From: Spongiibacter thalassae
Lineage (GTDB): Bacteria; Pseudomonadota; Gammaproteobacteria; Pseudomonadales; Spongiibacteraceae
Length of the DNA stretch: 64,000 nucleotides
Direction: 5' to 3'
Assembly (NCBI RefSeq): GCF_012272835.1
Contig: NZ_JAAWWK010000001.1
Location: 248,001 to 312,000 of the forward strand
A model generated the notes under the pieces. That model was not told the DNA's origin. It worked only from the letters and a program-made list of their open reading frames with translations, and did no database searches. Numbering within the stretch: position 1 is the stretch's first letter; each line of letters starts with the position of its first letter. The position numbers were made by a program, and so were the translations under genes. Of the stretch, positions 34,141 through 42,468 are shown piece after piece.

Positions 34141-36459
34141 ATGAGGGGCGGATACAAGGGAGTTGGTGTGGTGGGCGTCACCGCGGGAATGGTGCTGGCC
34201 GGAGGGGTAATGGCGGCGCCGGTGATCGAGGAGGTGATGGTTACGGCCCAGAAGCGTTCCCAGTCGATAAATGATGTGCCTATTTCGATCAGTGCCTTTA
34301 GCGGCAGCAAACTGGATGACCTTGGCGTGGTCGATACTCGAGACCTCGGCAATTTTATTCCCGGCTTCACCTATTCCGACAGTGGCTACGCCACACCGAT
34401 TTACACCCTGCGCGGGGTCGGTTTTAACGACGCCACCTACAATGCCTCGTCAACGGTGGGCTTGTACGTCGATGAGGTTAATTTGCCTTATGCGGTAATG
34501 TCGAAGGGGGCCAGCCTGGATCTTGAGCGGGTTGAGGTATTGAAGGGGCCGCAGGGTATTTTGTACGGGCGCAACACCACCGGTGGCCTGATTAACTATA
34601 TTGCCAATAAACCCGGAGAAGCCTTCGAAGCGGAAATTTCCGGGGGCTATGGTCGTTTCGACACCAGAGAGCTGGAGGGCTTTGTCAGTGCCCCGCTAAG
34701 CGATACCGTGGGTGTTCGTGTGGCGATGCGAGGGATTTACACGGGGGAGGGCTACCAGTACAGCCTCACTCGTCCCGATGATCGCCTCGGCAAAAAAGAT
34801 AAGCTGTCCTATCGTTTGGGAATGGACTGGCTGCCTGAGGATACGTTTTCCCTGCGGGTGGTCTACGAGGGCTGGCGGGATAAGAGCGAACCCCAGGCCG
34901 CACAGCCGATCGGCGTGATTGCACAGAATGCCAGCGCCGGTGAAGCCGCGTTATCCCCGCGCATTCGTAATCACCCACTTGTGCCAGTCGATAGCGACGA
35001 CAACCGGGTCGCGGACTGGTCGCCGGAATACGACTGGCAGCTCAATCAGGGCTTCGATCAGATTTCCTTCCGCTCCCGCTGGGACTTCAGTGACAGTGTC
35101 GCGCTGGTGTCGATACTGTCCTACGGCGAGGTGTATGACGATGGTACCTTGCTGCCCCAGTCGGGTTATTCCGAGCTTAACGCCGAGCAGGAATTGAACG
35201 CGGAAATTACCACCATTGCCCTGGAGTCACGCCTGGACGGGTTTATCGACGACGCCCAGGACTGGATGCTGGGCATTAATATCAGCCAGGATACGGGCTT
35301 TGAATCCCACAAACTGTTTGTCGACACCAATAGCGCGATATACCCGATAACGGGGGAAACGGCGCTGGGGAACCGTATTGATACCTTTGGCGATTTCGTC
35401 GCTGACCAGTATGCACTGTTTGGCAACTACAACTGGCAATTTACGCCAGCCTGGCAGCTAAGTGTGGGTGCGCGCTACACCCAGGATATTCGTGACTTTG
35501 AGGGCTGTTCCAAAGAGCCGGACGATTCCGAGGGCGCGGGCCTTACACCGGTATTTTCTGTCTTGGCGGTATCCCGTGGCGGCGAACCCATCAGTCAAGG
35601 GGAGTGTGTTACTGTCGATGACAACGGCGACAACTCTCCCTATCGCGGGACTCTGGATGAATCAAATGTTTCGGCGAGGGTGGTGCTGAACTGGACTCCA
35701 GTAGACGACACCTTGGTCTACGCCTCGGTGAGTCGAGGGTTTAAATCCGGGGGTTTTCCGGTGCTGAGCTCATCGGCAAAAAAGCAGTATGAGCCAGTGC
35801 GTCAGGAAGAATTACTCGCCTATGAAATTGGCACCAAGAACTCACTGTGGGAAAAGCGCATCCAGCTTAACGGTGCCATCTACTACTATGACTACAGCGA
35901 CAAACAACTGCTGACTAGGCTGCTTGATCCGGTATTTGGACCACTGCCTGTGCTCAAAAATGCACCATCTTCGGAGGTGTACGGCGCTGAGATTGAGTTC
36001 AGTGTTGCGCCGACTGAGGGTTTGCTACTGGCTGTTAATGGCTCCTATATTCTCACCGAAATACTGGAATTCGAGAGCACCGGCTTTGACGGTGAACCGA
36101 CAGATTTTGCTGGTAACCCCTTCAATTTCTCGCCGGAAAAAGAAGTGACCGTGCTTGCCGACTACAGCTTTCCCATAACGGATGGTCTGACCATGGCCGT
36201 GTCGGTGGATTACAGCTATTCCAGCGAGACCAACTCGACGCTTGATCAGGATCCACTGTTCAAACATGACGACTATGGTTTGTGGAATGCTCGGCTGCGT
36301 CTGGAGGAATTCTCAGGCAAGTGGGACGTGAGCGTGTATGGGCGCAATGTGACCAATGAATTCTCGACGGTGAGCATTATTCAGGCTGGGGACGGTGCTG
36401 CGCGCTATGCCGGAGCACCGCGCCAGTATGGAGTGTCGGCGCGCTATGCCTTTGATTGA
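34141..36459 (+). CDS. TonB-dependent receptor, paralogue C
   Basis: 772 residues. Signal peptide core VVGVTAGMVLAGGVMAA, TonB box-like VIEEVMVTAQKRSQS, plug with DTRDLGNFIPGFTYSDSG and LKGPQGILYGRNTTGG, barrel ending in ARYAFD. It starts 51 bp after paralogue B with no promoter or terminator between them, so the two form a tandem operon. Together with the copy at 21725 the window has three versions of one receptor type, which suggests uptake of related ligands with different side groups or stereochemistry. Confidence 0.92.
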   Translation: MRGGYKGVGVVGVTAGMVLAGGVMAAPVIEEVMVTAQKRSQSINDVPISISAFSGSKLDDLGVVDTRDLGNFIPGFTYSDSGYATPIYTLRGVGFNDATYNASSTVGLYVDEVNLPYAVMSKGASLDLERVEVLKGPQGILYGRNTTGGLINYIANKPGEAFEAEISGGYGRFDTRELEGFVSAPLSDTVGVRVAMRGIYTGEGYQYSLTRPDDRLGKKDKLSYRLGMDWLPEDTFSLRVVYEGWRDKSEPQAAQPIGVIAQNASAGEAALSPRIRNHPLVPVDSDDNRVADWSPEYDWQLNQGFDQISFRSRWDFSDSVALVSILSYGEVYDDGTLLPQSGYSELNAEQELNAEITTIALESRLDGFIDDAQDWMLGINISQDTGFESHKLFVDTNSAIYPITGETALGNRIDTFGDFVADQYALFGNYNWQFTPAWQLSVGARYTQDIRDFEGCSKEPDDSEGAGLTPVFSVLAVSRGGEPISQGECVTVDDNGDNSPYRGTLDESNVSARVVLNWTPVDDTLVYASVSRGFKSGGFPVLSSSAKKQYEPVRQEELLAYEIGTKNSLWEKRIQLNGAIYYYDYSDKQLLTRLLDPVFGPLPVLKNAPSSEVYGAEIEFSVAPTEGLLLAVNGSYILTEILEFESTGFDGEPTDFAGNPFNFSPEKEVTVLADYSFPITDGLTMAVSVDYSYSSETNSTLDQDPLFKHDDYGLWNARLRLEEFSGKWDVSVYGRNVTNEFSTVSIIQAGDGAARYAGAPRQYGVSARYAFD

Positions 36460-36511
36460 TGTGGAGAGGCAGTAGCTACCGACTTTCCATGCCATTGTTT
36501 TATTCGATAGC

Positions 36512-37114
36512 TCAATCATGACACCTAAAATACAGGTAGGCTATTTTGGCAGTTTCGTTGACAAAAACACTGCGCTCTATATCTGTCCTATTTTCAAGGA
36601 TATATCGTCTGATGCTTTCTACAATTACATTTCGAATTAAAAAATAAACACAGCTCCTTAATGTCATTTCGTCCAGGTTCTTGTTTTGAGATCGAAGATA
36701 GATGTGGCTTGTTTCCTTTACTAAATTATCTACAGCGAGAGATCGAACGGAACTAACCACATCGGGAGCTTGTTCAACGAGGTCAATAAGAATCAATCTG
36801 TTTTCTTCATGTAGGCTGAGCATTAGTTCGACAAGCTGAGGTAATGAAATTTCAATCGGGATATCAACTCTGGATAGCAGTGCTCTTCGCATTTCGTTCG
36901 CGCAGCGGGAGGCTGTGGCCTCATAAGCTCGGAGGTAGACAGATTCCTTGTCAGCAAAGTATTTGTACACGGTGCCAGTGGAAACAAAGGCTGCTGAGGC
37001 AATCATTGTTGTTGAAATGTCGCAAAATTGATGCTCCCGAAGGAGGTCTGCAGAGGCGGAAAGAATCCTGTTTACCGTTTCGATCGACCTTTTCTGGACG
37101 GACGGAGATCTCAT
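36512..37114 (-). CDS. TetR family regulator (tandem paralogue 1)
   Basis: 200 residues. The TetR HTH is at about 12-60 (SADLLREHQFCDISTTMIA, then STGTVYKYFADKESVYLRAY). The C-terminal domain has the pattern ISLPQLVELMLSLHEENRLIL, which is mirrored in the next gene (FAMPELINTLITVYEKNSSVL), so the two regulators are paralogues. The gene is AT-rich compared with its right-hand neighbours. It converges on TonB receptor C and is separated from the second TetR by 52 bp. Confidence 0.85.
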   Translation of the reverse strand: MRSPSVQKRSIETVNRILSASADLLREHQFCDISTTMIASAAFVSTGTVYKYFADKESVYLRAYEATASRCANEMRRALLSRVDIPIEISLPQLVELMLSLHEENRLILIDLVEQAPDVVSSVRSLAVDNLVKETSHIYLRSQNKNLDEMTLRSCVYFLIRNVIVESIRRYILENRTDIERSVFVNETAKIAYLYFRCHD

Positions 37115-37166
37115 ATTTCGCCTTCGTTTTTATGATTCACACCTTGGCGAAGTATAGTCATTTTTA

Positions 37167-37817
37167 TCAGAAAGGTGCTGCGTGCTTGATATAGCTGGAT
37201 ATGCTTGTGGATAATTCATTGACAAACTTCTGCTTGGGAAGATAGAACGGAGAACCGACGAGATACTGCCGAATGTTTGCCAGCGTGCTGTTTGCCAAAA
37301 ACTGATAAACCGACTCTAATTGATCTTCAGAAAGATCAGGCCTTTGTTGTCCAATATAAACACGGCCGATACTAACGGCCAGCCTGTTTACTTCTCTTGT
37401 CGATATTAGCTCGTGCAGTTCCGGAAGCTCCTCCGGCATTCTGAGTAACACTGAAGAATTTTTTTCGTACACAGTGATAAGCGTGTTGATTAACTCTGGC
37501 ATCGCAAAGTCAATATTATCTTCAACTCTACTGAGAACGTGCTCTTTCATAGAACGAGAAACTTCGCTGGAGGTTTTCTGATACAACGCGAGGGCGATCT
37601 CTTCCTTTGAGGAAAAGTACTGGTAAATTGTGGATATATTTATCTCAGCCTGAGATGCGATATGGTTCGTCGAAATCTTGCTGTAGCTTCTTTTCTCGGC
37701 TAGCTGCTGAAGTGCGCTGTATATTTTCGTTACGGTCTCTCTGCTGTCCCTGCGTTTGGGACGGCGCCTGGATTTATCATTAGACTTTACATTTTCGCGG
37801 ATTGGTCTATTAATCAT
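37167..37817 (-). CDS. TetR family regulator (tandem paralogue 2)
   Basis: 216 residues with a long basic arm (SRRRPKRRDSRETV), a TetR HTH at about 30-78 (SYSKISTNHIASQ, then NISTIYQYFSSKEEIALALY) and a helical ligand domain related to that of the adjacent TetR. A GTAATTAC palindrome occurs 78 bp before its start (37895-37902) and again in the promoter region of the Rieske gene (39249-39256), which makes it a candidate regulator of that gene and of itself. Confidence 0.85.
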   Translation of the reverse strand: MINRPIRENVKSNDKSRRRPKRRDSRETVTKIYSALQQLAEKRSYSKISTNHIASQAEINISTIYQYFSSKEEIALALYQKTSSEVSRSMKEHVLSRVEDNIDFAMPELINTLITVYEKNSSVLLRMPEELPELHELISTREVNRLAVSIGRVYIGQQRPDLSEDQLESVYQFLANSTLANIRQYLVGSPFYLPKQKFVNELSTSISSYIKHAAPF

Positions 37818-37894
37818 ACGTTTTATCAGGGCAAGATGATTAGAGCCCTTCTGTCTATCCTGTTGTGTGTTCTCGATAAAACAGCGGATTTAGG

Positions 37895-37902
37895 GTAATT
37901 AC
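37895..37902. promoter_or_regulatory. GTAATTAC palindrome upstream of TetR
   Basis: An 8-bp perfect palindrome in the spacer between the Rieske gene stop and the TetR start. The same octamer is embedded in AAGTAATTACTT at 39247. Short and AT-rich, so chance is possible. Confidence 0.3.
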
Positions 37903-37970
37903 TATCATAGATAATTTGCCGCCACAGAGCGTTCAGCAGCGGCACGCCACATCAATACTAAAGTTAAGGG

Positions 37971-39197
37971 CTAATCATCGATATACGTGCTGACAACGGG
38001 TTTGATGCGAAGATTCTCGGGGACGGATTTTTCCCCGATCTGGCGATCGAGCTCTTCATGGAACTGGTAGATTCGACGTTCCTGGCAGCCAAGCTGAATA
38101 TCCGTCAAACTTCCGGTTTCTACCGACTTCTGCATATCGTTCATATTGGAAATATCCTCCAGCGTTATCACTCCTAATTGTTCAAGAACAATGTCAACTT
38201 CGGCTTTAACGCTGTCATCAATATCAAGCGGTGTCGTCATGATGACTTCAAATTTCGTAGAGTTAATGCTGGTAGGCCAAAAATTAAATATCGGAAAAGT
38301 GAATTCGCCCAAAGGAAGAATGCAGTTCGGGAATATTGTCGCACTAACTTGTTCTGTGCGTGACAGTTCATGTCGTGGATCTTTACTGCCGGTATCCATT
38401 ATCCACTCTGCGCGGTTTTCTCTTTGGCTTGCCGTGATCATAAGGGAATGACCGTTTGGCCACAATCGAAATACCTGGCCGTGTGATTGAAACATTGGCG
38501 CTACGGTATTCTTGTGAGTCCAGAATAAATGGTAAGACTCGGCAAATGCATCTATCGCCAGTTTCCAATTACAGTCCATATCGAACTCGGCACGCTTGAG
38601 AAATGAGCGCTTTTCGAAGTCAAAATGTGCTAGTTCTGACGCAACCTTTCCAAGGTGTTGCTCAAGTGAGGGCGCGCGCTCTGAAAAATTGATATAGATA
38701 AGGTTTCCCAGCATTTCGCAGCGGATAGGCAGTAAGTTGTGCTTGCTTTTGTCGAGGGTGGGAAACTCGTATTGATCCGGTACGGCTTTGAGCGTCCCGT
38801 CGAGGTCATAATTCCAGCAGTGAAAATTGCAGCGAAAGCTCCCTACTTTCCCTGTGTCTCCTGGTACCACAGAGCCGCCGCGATGACGGCAACTGTTTCG
38901 AAAGGCGCGGATGGTGTTGTCTTTGCCTCGTACGAGAATCACTGGAATGCCCAATCGGTTCCAAACTTTGTAGCTGCCAATTTCTGGCAGTTCGGAAGCT
39001 ATGCCCACGCACAGCCACTGTTTCATAAAGATATTATCCATTTCAAGCTCATAGAGCGTTGGATCTGTGTACCGTGCTGCGGGGATGGTGGGTAAGGCGG
39101 GGAAGTCCTCGGGAGGTGTATTGCTAGCCTTTCTAGCCAATTCAGCTTCAGCCTGTTTTCTCAGGCCATCAATATTATTAACTAGCTCATTCTGCAT
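37971..39197 (-). CDS. Rieske non-haem iron oxygenase, one-component-type alpha subunit
   Basis: 408 residues from ATG at 39197, chosen because CGGAGAAAACC precedes it (the frame is open further upstream). The Rieske centre is Cys103-x-His105 and Cys123-x2-His126. The mononuclear iron site is AESYHLFWTH with His223 and His228. The bridging acid that passes electrons between the two centres is Glu220, where nearly all ring-hydroxylating oxygenases have Asp; carnitine oxygenase CntA is the known case with Glu. No beta subunit, ferredoxin or reductase is adjacent. The substrate is unknown; an O- or N-demethylase or aliphatic hydroxylase are options. Confidence 0.87.
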   Translation of the reverse strand: MQNELVNNIDGLRKQAEAELARKASNTPPEDFPALPTIPAARYTDPTLYELEMDNIFMKQWLCVGIASELPEIGSYKVWNRLGIPVILVRGKDNTIRAFRNSCRHRGGSVVPGDTGKVGSFRCNFHCWNYDLDGTLKAVPDQYEFPTLDKSKHNLLPIRCEMLGNLIYINFSERAPSLEQHLGKVASELAHFDFEKRSFLKRAEFDMDCNWKLAIDAFAESYHLFWTHKNTVAPMFQSHGQVFRLWPNGHSLMITASQRENRAEWIMDTGSKDPRHELSRTEQVSATIFPNCILPLGEFTFPIFNFWPTSINSTKFEVIMTTPLDIDDSVKAEVDIVLEQLGVITLEDISNMNDMQKSVETGSLTDIQLGCQERRIYQFHEELDRQIGEKSVPENLRIKPVVSTYIDD

Positions 39198-39246
39198 GGT
39201 TTTCTCCGGTATATGGTGAAAGTGAATCCATGCAGAACGATATTGC

Positions 39247-39258
39247 AAGTAATTACTT
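39247..39258. promoter_or_regulatory. AAGTAATTACTT palindrome, candidate operator of Rieske gene
   Basis: A perfect 12-bp palindrome 50 bp before the Rieske gene start on the minus strand, where a promoter is expected. It contains the GTAATTAC found before the adjacent TetR gene. Confidence 0.4.
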
Positions 39259-39351
39259 ATAGTAAATTCACTTATTTCATCCAACAAATTTGTAATGGAA
39301 TGTTTACGTACCGGTAAGACGCTACTTGCGCGTGGTAATCGATATATCGGT

Positions 39352-39615
39352 CTAGATATGCTGAAACAACAAGGCAGCAAACATCACCCCCGCCCAGACA
39401 TCCGTGCCGCGACGCAGCCACAGGGGGGCTGATTTCACCTCCATGAAGTAGCGCATAACCATCCGTGCCTTGATTACGGCAATTCCGATAATAGCCGCGG
39501 TCGCAATATTTCCTGTCGCGACATCGGGGCCGGCACTGAGGAGCCAGCTGCACAGGGTCAAGGCCATAAGCAACAGCCAGATGTGGGTTGAAGATAGCGT
39601 TGGCAGTTTTGTCAT
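39352..39615 (-). CDS. Cytochrome c oxidase subunit IV-like / NorF-like small membrane protein
   Basis: 87 residues with three hydrophobic helices (IWLLLMALTLCSWLLSAG, then ATAAIIGIAVIKARMVMRYFMEV, then TDVWAGVMFAALLF). The motif KARMVMRYFMEVK is that of prokaryotic cytochrome oxidase subunit IV and NorF proteins. It is the last gene of a three-gene membrane-protein operon, 3 bp after the subunit III-like gene. No subunit I or II gene is present in the window, so it is not part of a complete oxidase operon here. Confidence 0.78.
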   Translation of the reverse strand: MTKLPTLSSTHIWLLLMALTLCSWLLSAGPDVATGNIATAAIIGIAVIKARMVMRYFMEVKSAPLWLRRGTDVWAGVMFAALLFQHI

Positions 39616-39618
39616 GGC

Positions 39619-40230
39619 TTATACCAGGTAAATTATCGGAAAGAGGAGAATCCACAGCATATCGACCAGGTGCCAGAAGTTGGCGCCGGATTCCAGCATG
39701 GAGCGACTAACGGTTGTTGAGTTACGCACGTGGCAGCGCATATACCACAGTACGACCATGCCAATCAGAACATGTACCAGGTGAAAGCCCGTCAGCGCAA
39801 AGTAGTAGGTGAAAAAGATATTATCGGTAATTTCAATACCGCTCTGGGCCTTCAGGGTGTACTCCACGGTTTTTGACACCGCAAAGACGACACCGGCAAA
39901 CAGGGCGAGACCAAAAAAACGGCCCGATGATGCCCTGATTTGCGCTGTAGGTGCGTCGCCATCCTTGCCCAGTACCTGCAAGCCGCGCACAACCAGCCAA
40001 GAGCCGGTAAGCAGCACGAGAGTGTTAAAGAAGCCGAAACCGGCGTTGAGTTGCGCCTGGGTCTGCTGAAACAATTCCGGTTGGCGGTTGCTGTCGAAGC
40101 CAAGGAAAATCAGAAATACCGAGTAAATAACGATGTCACCCAGCAGTAATACCCACAGTGTGGGTTCACCGCTGTAGTGCGCGGTGGCGGTGGAATCACG
40201 AGTGTCCATAAGGGGTTCCCTGATATTCAT
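39619..40230 (-). CDS. Cytochrome c oxidase subunit III-like (NorE-like) protein
   Basis: 203 residues with five hydrophobic helices. It has LWVLLLGDIVIYSVFL near the start and YYFALTGFHLVHVLIGMVVL near residue 150, the latter being the signature of haem-copper oxidase subunit III (Phe-His-x-x-His-V-x-x-G). The start ATG overlaps the stop of the upstream gene (TAATG). Such NorE-like proteins without subunit I are known near nitric oxide reductases, but no NorBC gene is seen here. Expression with the divergent thiolase operon suggests a link to the oxidative pathway. Confidence 0.82.
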   Translation of the reverse strand: MNIREPLMDTRDSTATAHYSGEPTLWVLLLGDIVIYSVFLIFLGFDSNRQPELFQQTQAQLNAGFGFFNTLVLLTGSWLVVRGLQVLGKDGDAPTAQIRASSGRFFGLALFAGVVFAVSKTVEYTLKAQSGIEITDNIFFTYYFALTGFHLVHVLIGMVVLWYMRCHVRNSTTVSRSMLESGANFWHLVDMLWILLFPIIYLV

Positions 40231-40955
40231 TACAGCGCGCCTCCTGAGTTTTCGGGTAACGATTCAGCCTGCTGAATAATGCACTGTCGAACGACATACC
40301 AGGTGATAAGAATCCAGCCAAAGAAGAAGGTTGCCGCTAACCAGAAGGAGATTAAACCGTCCCAGGCGAAGGGGCCGTCGGTGACAAAGGGCACCAGCGT
40401 GCCGGCGAGGAAGCCAGTGGCAAACCACAGGTTGAAAAAGCCGAACCAGGGCGGGAATACCGGTGCGTCCTTTGACTGGTTTAATGCGCAGAAGCCAATG
40501 GCAAGGAGTTGAATCAAAGCCGGGGAGACGGTGCCAATAAAGATGATCCAGCCCATATCATTCAGCACTTGAGTGATTTCCGGTGCGCGATCCGGTCGAT
40601 AGGCCGCCACCATCCATATTATGCCGGGGAACAGAATTGCCCACACGGTGCCGGTTACTGAGGCGAGTTGTAACGAGGACATGGGGTGATGACGATATCC
40701 TTCGACCCGCTTCATTTGCTCGCTGATAGCTACCCCAAAGGGCCAGAAAAATGCCGCCGAGAAGGCCACCAATAAACCACCGAAGCGGTAGCGGTTGGTG
40801 TTCTCCTGATACAGCTGGGCGATGGCCTGGGCATCCAGTGCCGGGTCAATAGGCGGGAACCAGTTGGCGACGAATACCAGCGCCACCAGCATTAGCGCTA
40901 CCGCTACCAGTGCGCCGTCAACGGCGAGAAGTTGTGCTCGAGTGGTGTAGGGCAT
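40230..40955 (-). CDS. Six-helix membrane protein, oxidase-accessory-like
   Basis: 241 residues with about six hydrophobic segments (ALVAVALMLVALVFVANWF near 15, WAILFPGIIWMVAAY near 130, LISFWLAATFFFGWILITWYVV near 210). No family was recognised and no haem- or metal-binding histidine pattern is obvious. It is the first gene of the operon with subunit III-like and IV-like genes, overlapping the next one by one base. It may take the place of a partner subunit in a membrane electron-transfer or oxygenase-support complex. Confidence 0.7.
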   Translation of the reverse strand: MPYTTRAQLLAVDGALVAVALMLVALVFVANWFPPIDPALDAQAIAQLYQENTNRYRFGGLLVAFSAAFFWPFGVAISEQMKRVEGYRHHPMSSLQLASVTGTVWAILFPGIIWMVAAYRPDRAPEITQVLNDMGWIIFIGTVSPALIQLLAIGFCALNQSKDAPVFPPWFGFFNLWFATGFLAGTLVPFVTDGPFAWDGLISFWLAATFFFGWILITWYVVRQCIIQQAESLPENSGGAL

Positions 40956-41064
40956 GGGCCTTGATCCTGTTTTTCTGATAGTTGTAAAAGCCGGTGGAGT
41001 CGGTAGGGCCGGTATTGGTGAAACCTGTGGCCTGTAAATCTATCGTAATATGGTTTTGGGGCGC

Positions 41065-41080
41065 TCGTCGAATCCGACGA
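41065..41080. promoter_or_regulatory. Operator candidate TCGTCG-AATC-CGACGA (copy 1 of the divergent region)
   Basis: Perfect 6-bp inverted arms, 110 bp before the start of the membrane operon on the minus strand. It is one of two copies 70 bp apart in the 281-bp region between that operon and the thiolase gene; the spacing is close to seven helical turns. Confidence 0.7.
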
Positions 41081-41134
41081 TAGTCATAGCCGAGGAGGGA
41101 AGGGCTACGGTGTGGCGCTCTGGGTGGGCAAAAA

Positions 41135-41150
41135 TCGTCGAATCCGACGA
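41135..41150. promoter_or_regulatory. Operator candidate TCGTCG-AATC-CGACGA (copy 2 of the divergent region)
   Basis: Identical 16-mer to the copy at 41065, 87 bp before the thiolase start on the plus strand. Each divergent gene thus has its own nearby copy. Confidence 0.7.
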
Positions 41151-41236
41151 CCATTCCGCAGAGCGGTAACGGCATAGTGTAAGTCAGTCTGGCGGGGTGC
41201 TGACCCGCTTACTCGAATTCAACTGGAAGTTACGAC

Positions 41237-42415
41237 ATGACCCGAAAAGCCCTCGTTGCCGGTGTTGGTATGGTGAAGTTCGCCAAACCTGGCGAAAACG
41301 AAAACTACGATGTAATGGCAGAAAAAGCCGTGCGCGAAGCCCTGCAGGACGCGGGCATTGACTATGCTGAGGTGCAGCAGGCCTACGCCAGTTACATCTA
41401 TGGGGACAGCACCTGTGGTCAAAAGGCGCTGTATCGGGTGGGTGAAACCGCCATCCCGATCATCAACGTTAACAACAATTGCTCGAGTGGTTCCACTGCA
41501 CTGTTTTTGGCCCGCCAGGCGGTGATGGGCGGCTCGGTGGAGTGCGCGCTGGTGGTCGGCTTTGAGCAGATGCGCCCCGGTGCACTGGGCACGGTGTGGG
41601 ATGACCGCCCCAGCCCCTTCGACGATTTTACCGGTCACCTGAATCGCTTGGGCTATGCGGTAACCAAGGCGGGGCCAGCGCCCTGTGTGTTTGGTGCCGG
41701 TGGCATGGACTACCTTGAGCGTTATGACGCTGACCCGGCGATCTTTGGCAAGGTGGCGGTGAAGACCCGTAACCATGCGGTTAAAAATCCCTATGCCCTG
41801 TTCACCAAGCCGATGACACTGGAGGAGGTGATGACATCCCCGGTGATATACGAGCCCCATCTGACCCGCTTTATGGCCTGTCCACCCACCTGCGGTGCCG
41901 CCGCAGCGATTGTCTGTAGCGAGGAGTTCGCTGCTCGTCACGGTATTGGGCACGGCGTTGAAATGGCCGGGCAGGGTATGGCCACCGACCACAGTGATAG
42001 CTGGGACTCGGCGATGAATCTGGTCGGCGCGCAAATGACCCGTCGCGCCGCCGCTGTGGCCTATGAGCAGGCGGGAATTGGTGCGGAAGACGCCGATGTT
42101 GTTGAGCTGCACGACTGTTTTACCCCGAATGAGGTGATTACCTACGAGGGGCTCGGTCTGTGTGGCGAGGGTGAAGCCAGCCGCTTTATCAATGACGGCG
42201 ACAACACCTACGGTGGCAAGGTGGTGGTGAATCCCTCCGGTGGTCTGATGTCCAAGGGGCATCCAATTGGCGCAACCGGTGTGGCCCAGTGTGTTGAGCT
42301 GTGCTGGCATTTGCGTGGCTTGGCCGGTGCACGGCAGGTCGAGGGTGCGCGAGTAGCCTTGCAGCACAATCTCGGTTTGGGTGGCGCGGCGGTGGTGACG
42401 GTTTATCGCGTCTGA
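41237..42415 (+). CDS. SCPx/lipid-transfer-type thiolase
   Basis: 392 residues. The nucleophile Cys82 lies in NVNNNCSSGS, then come HDCFTPNEVITYEGLG, the catalytic His in GHPIGATG and the C-terminal HNLGLGGAAVV. This pattern is that of the SCPx/lipid-transfer thiolase branch, which handles bulky, branched acyl-CoAs such as sterol side chains or pristanic acid rather than straight fatty acids. It is monocistronic, ending in a good terminator, with a TCGTCG-type operator upstream. It is expected to cleave a 3-ketoacyl-CoA to acetyl- or propionyl-CoA. Confidence 0.88.
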   Translation: MTRKALVAGVGMVKFAKPGENENYDVMAEKAVREALQDAGIDYAEVQQAYASYIYGDSTCGQKALYRVGETAIPIINVNNNCSSGSTALFLARQAVMGGSVECALVVGFEQMRPGALGTVWDDRPSPFDDFTGHLNRLGYAVTKAGPAPCVFGAGGMDYLERYDADPAIFGKVAVKTRNHAVKNPYALFTKPMTLEEVMTSPVIYEPHLTRFMACPPTCGAAAAIVCSEEFAARHGIGHGVEMAGQGMATDHSDSWDSAMNLVGAQMTRRAAAVAYEQAGIGAEDADVVELHDCFTPNEVITYEGLGLCGEGEASRFINDGDNTYGGKVVVNPSGGLMSKGHPIGATGVAQCVELCWHLRGLAGARQVEGARVALQHNLGLGGAAVVTVYRV

Positions 42416-42420
42416 AAAAC

Positions 42421-42459
42421 AAGGCCTGTGTTGATCAAATGTTGCACAGGTCTTTTTTT
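42421..42459 (+). terminator. Rho-independent terminator after thiolase
   Basis: AAGGCCTGTG (42421-42430) pairs with CACAGGTCTT (42445-42454), ten pairs including one G-U, around a 14-nt loop, with the run of seven Ts at 42453-42459. It starts 5 bp after the thiolase stop. Confidence 0.85.
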
Positions 42460-42468
42460 GGGTGTATA

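Noticed and set aside
39352-40955. Complete terminal oxidase or nitric oxide reductase operon
   Set aside because: Only subunit III- and IV-like proteins are present; no gene with the six-histidine haem-copper core or a CuA subunit lies within the window.
41219-42367. 382-codon open frame on the minus strand
   Set aside because: Antisense of the SCPx thiolase gene with its conserved Cys and His motifs; the His- and Gly-rich antisense sequence looks random.
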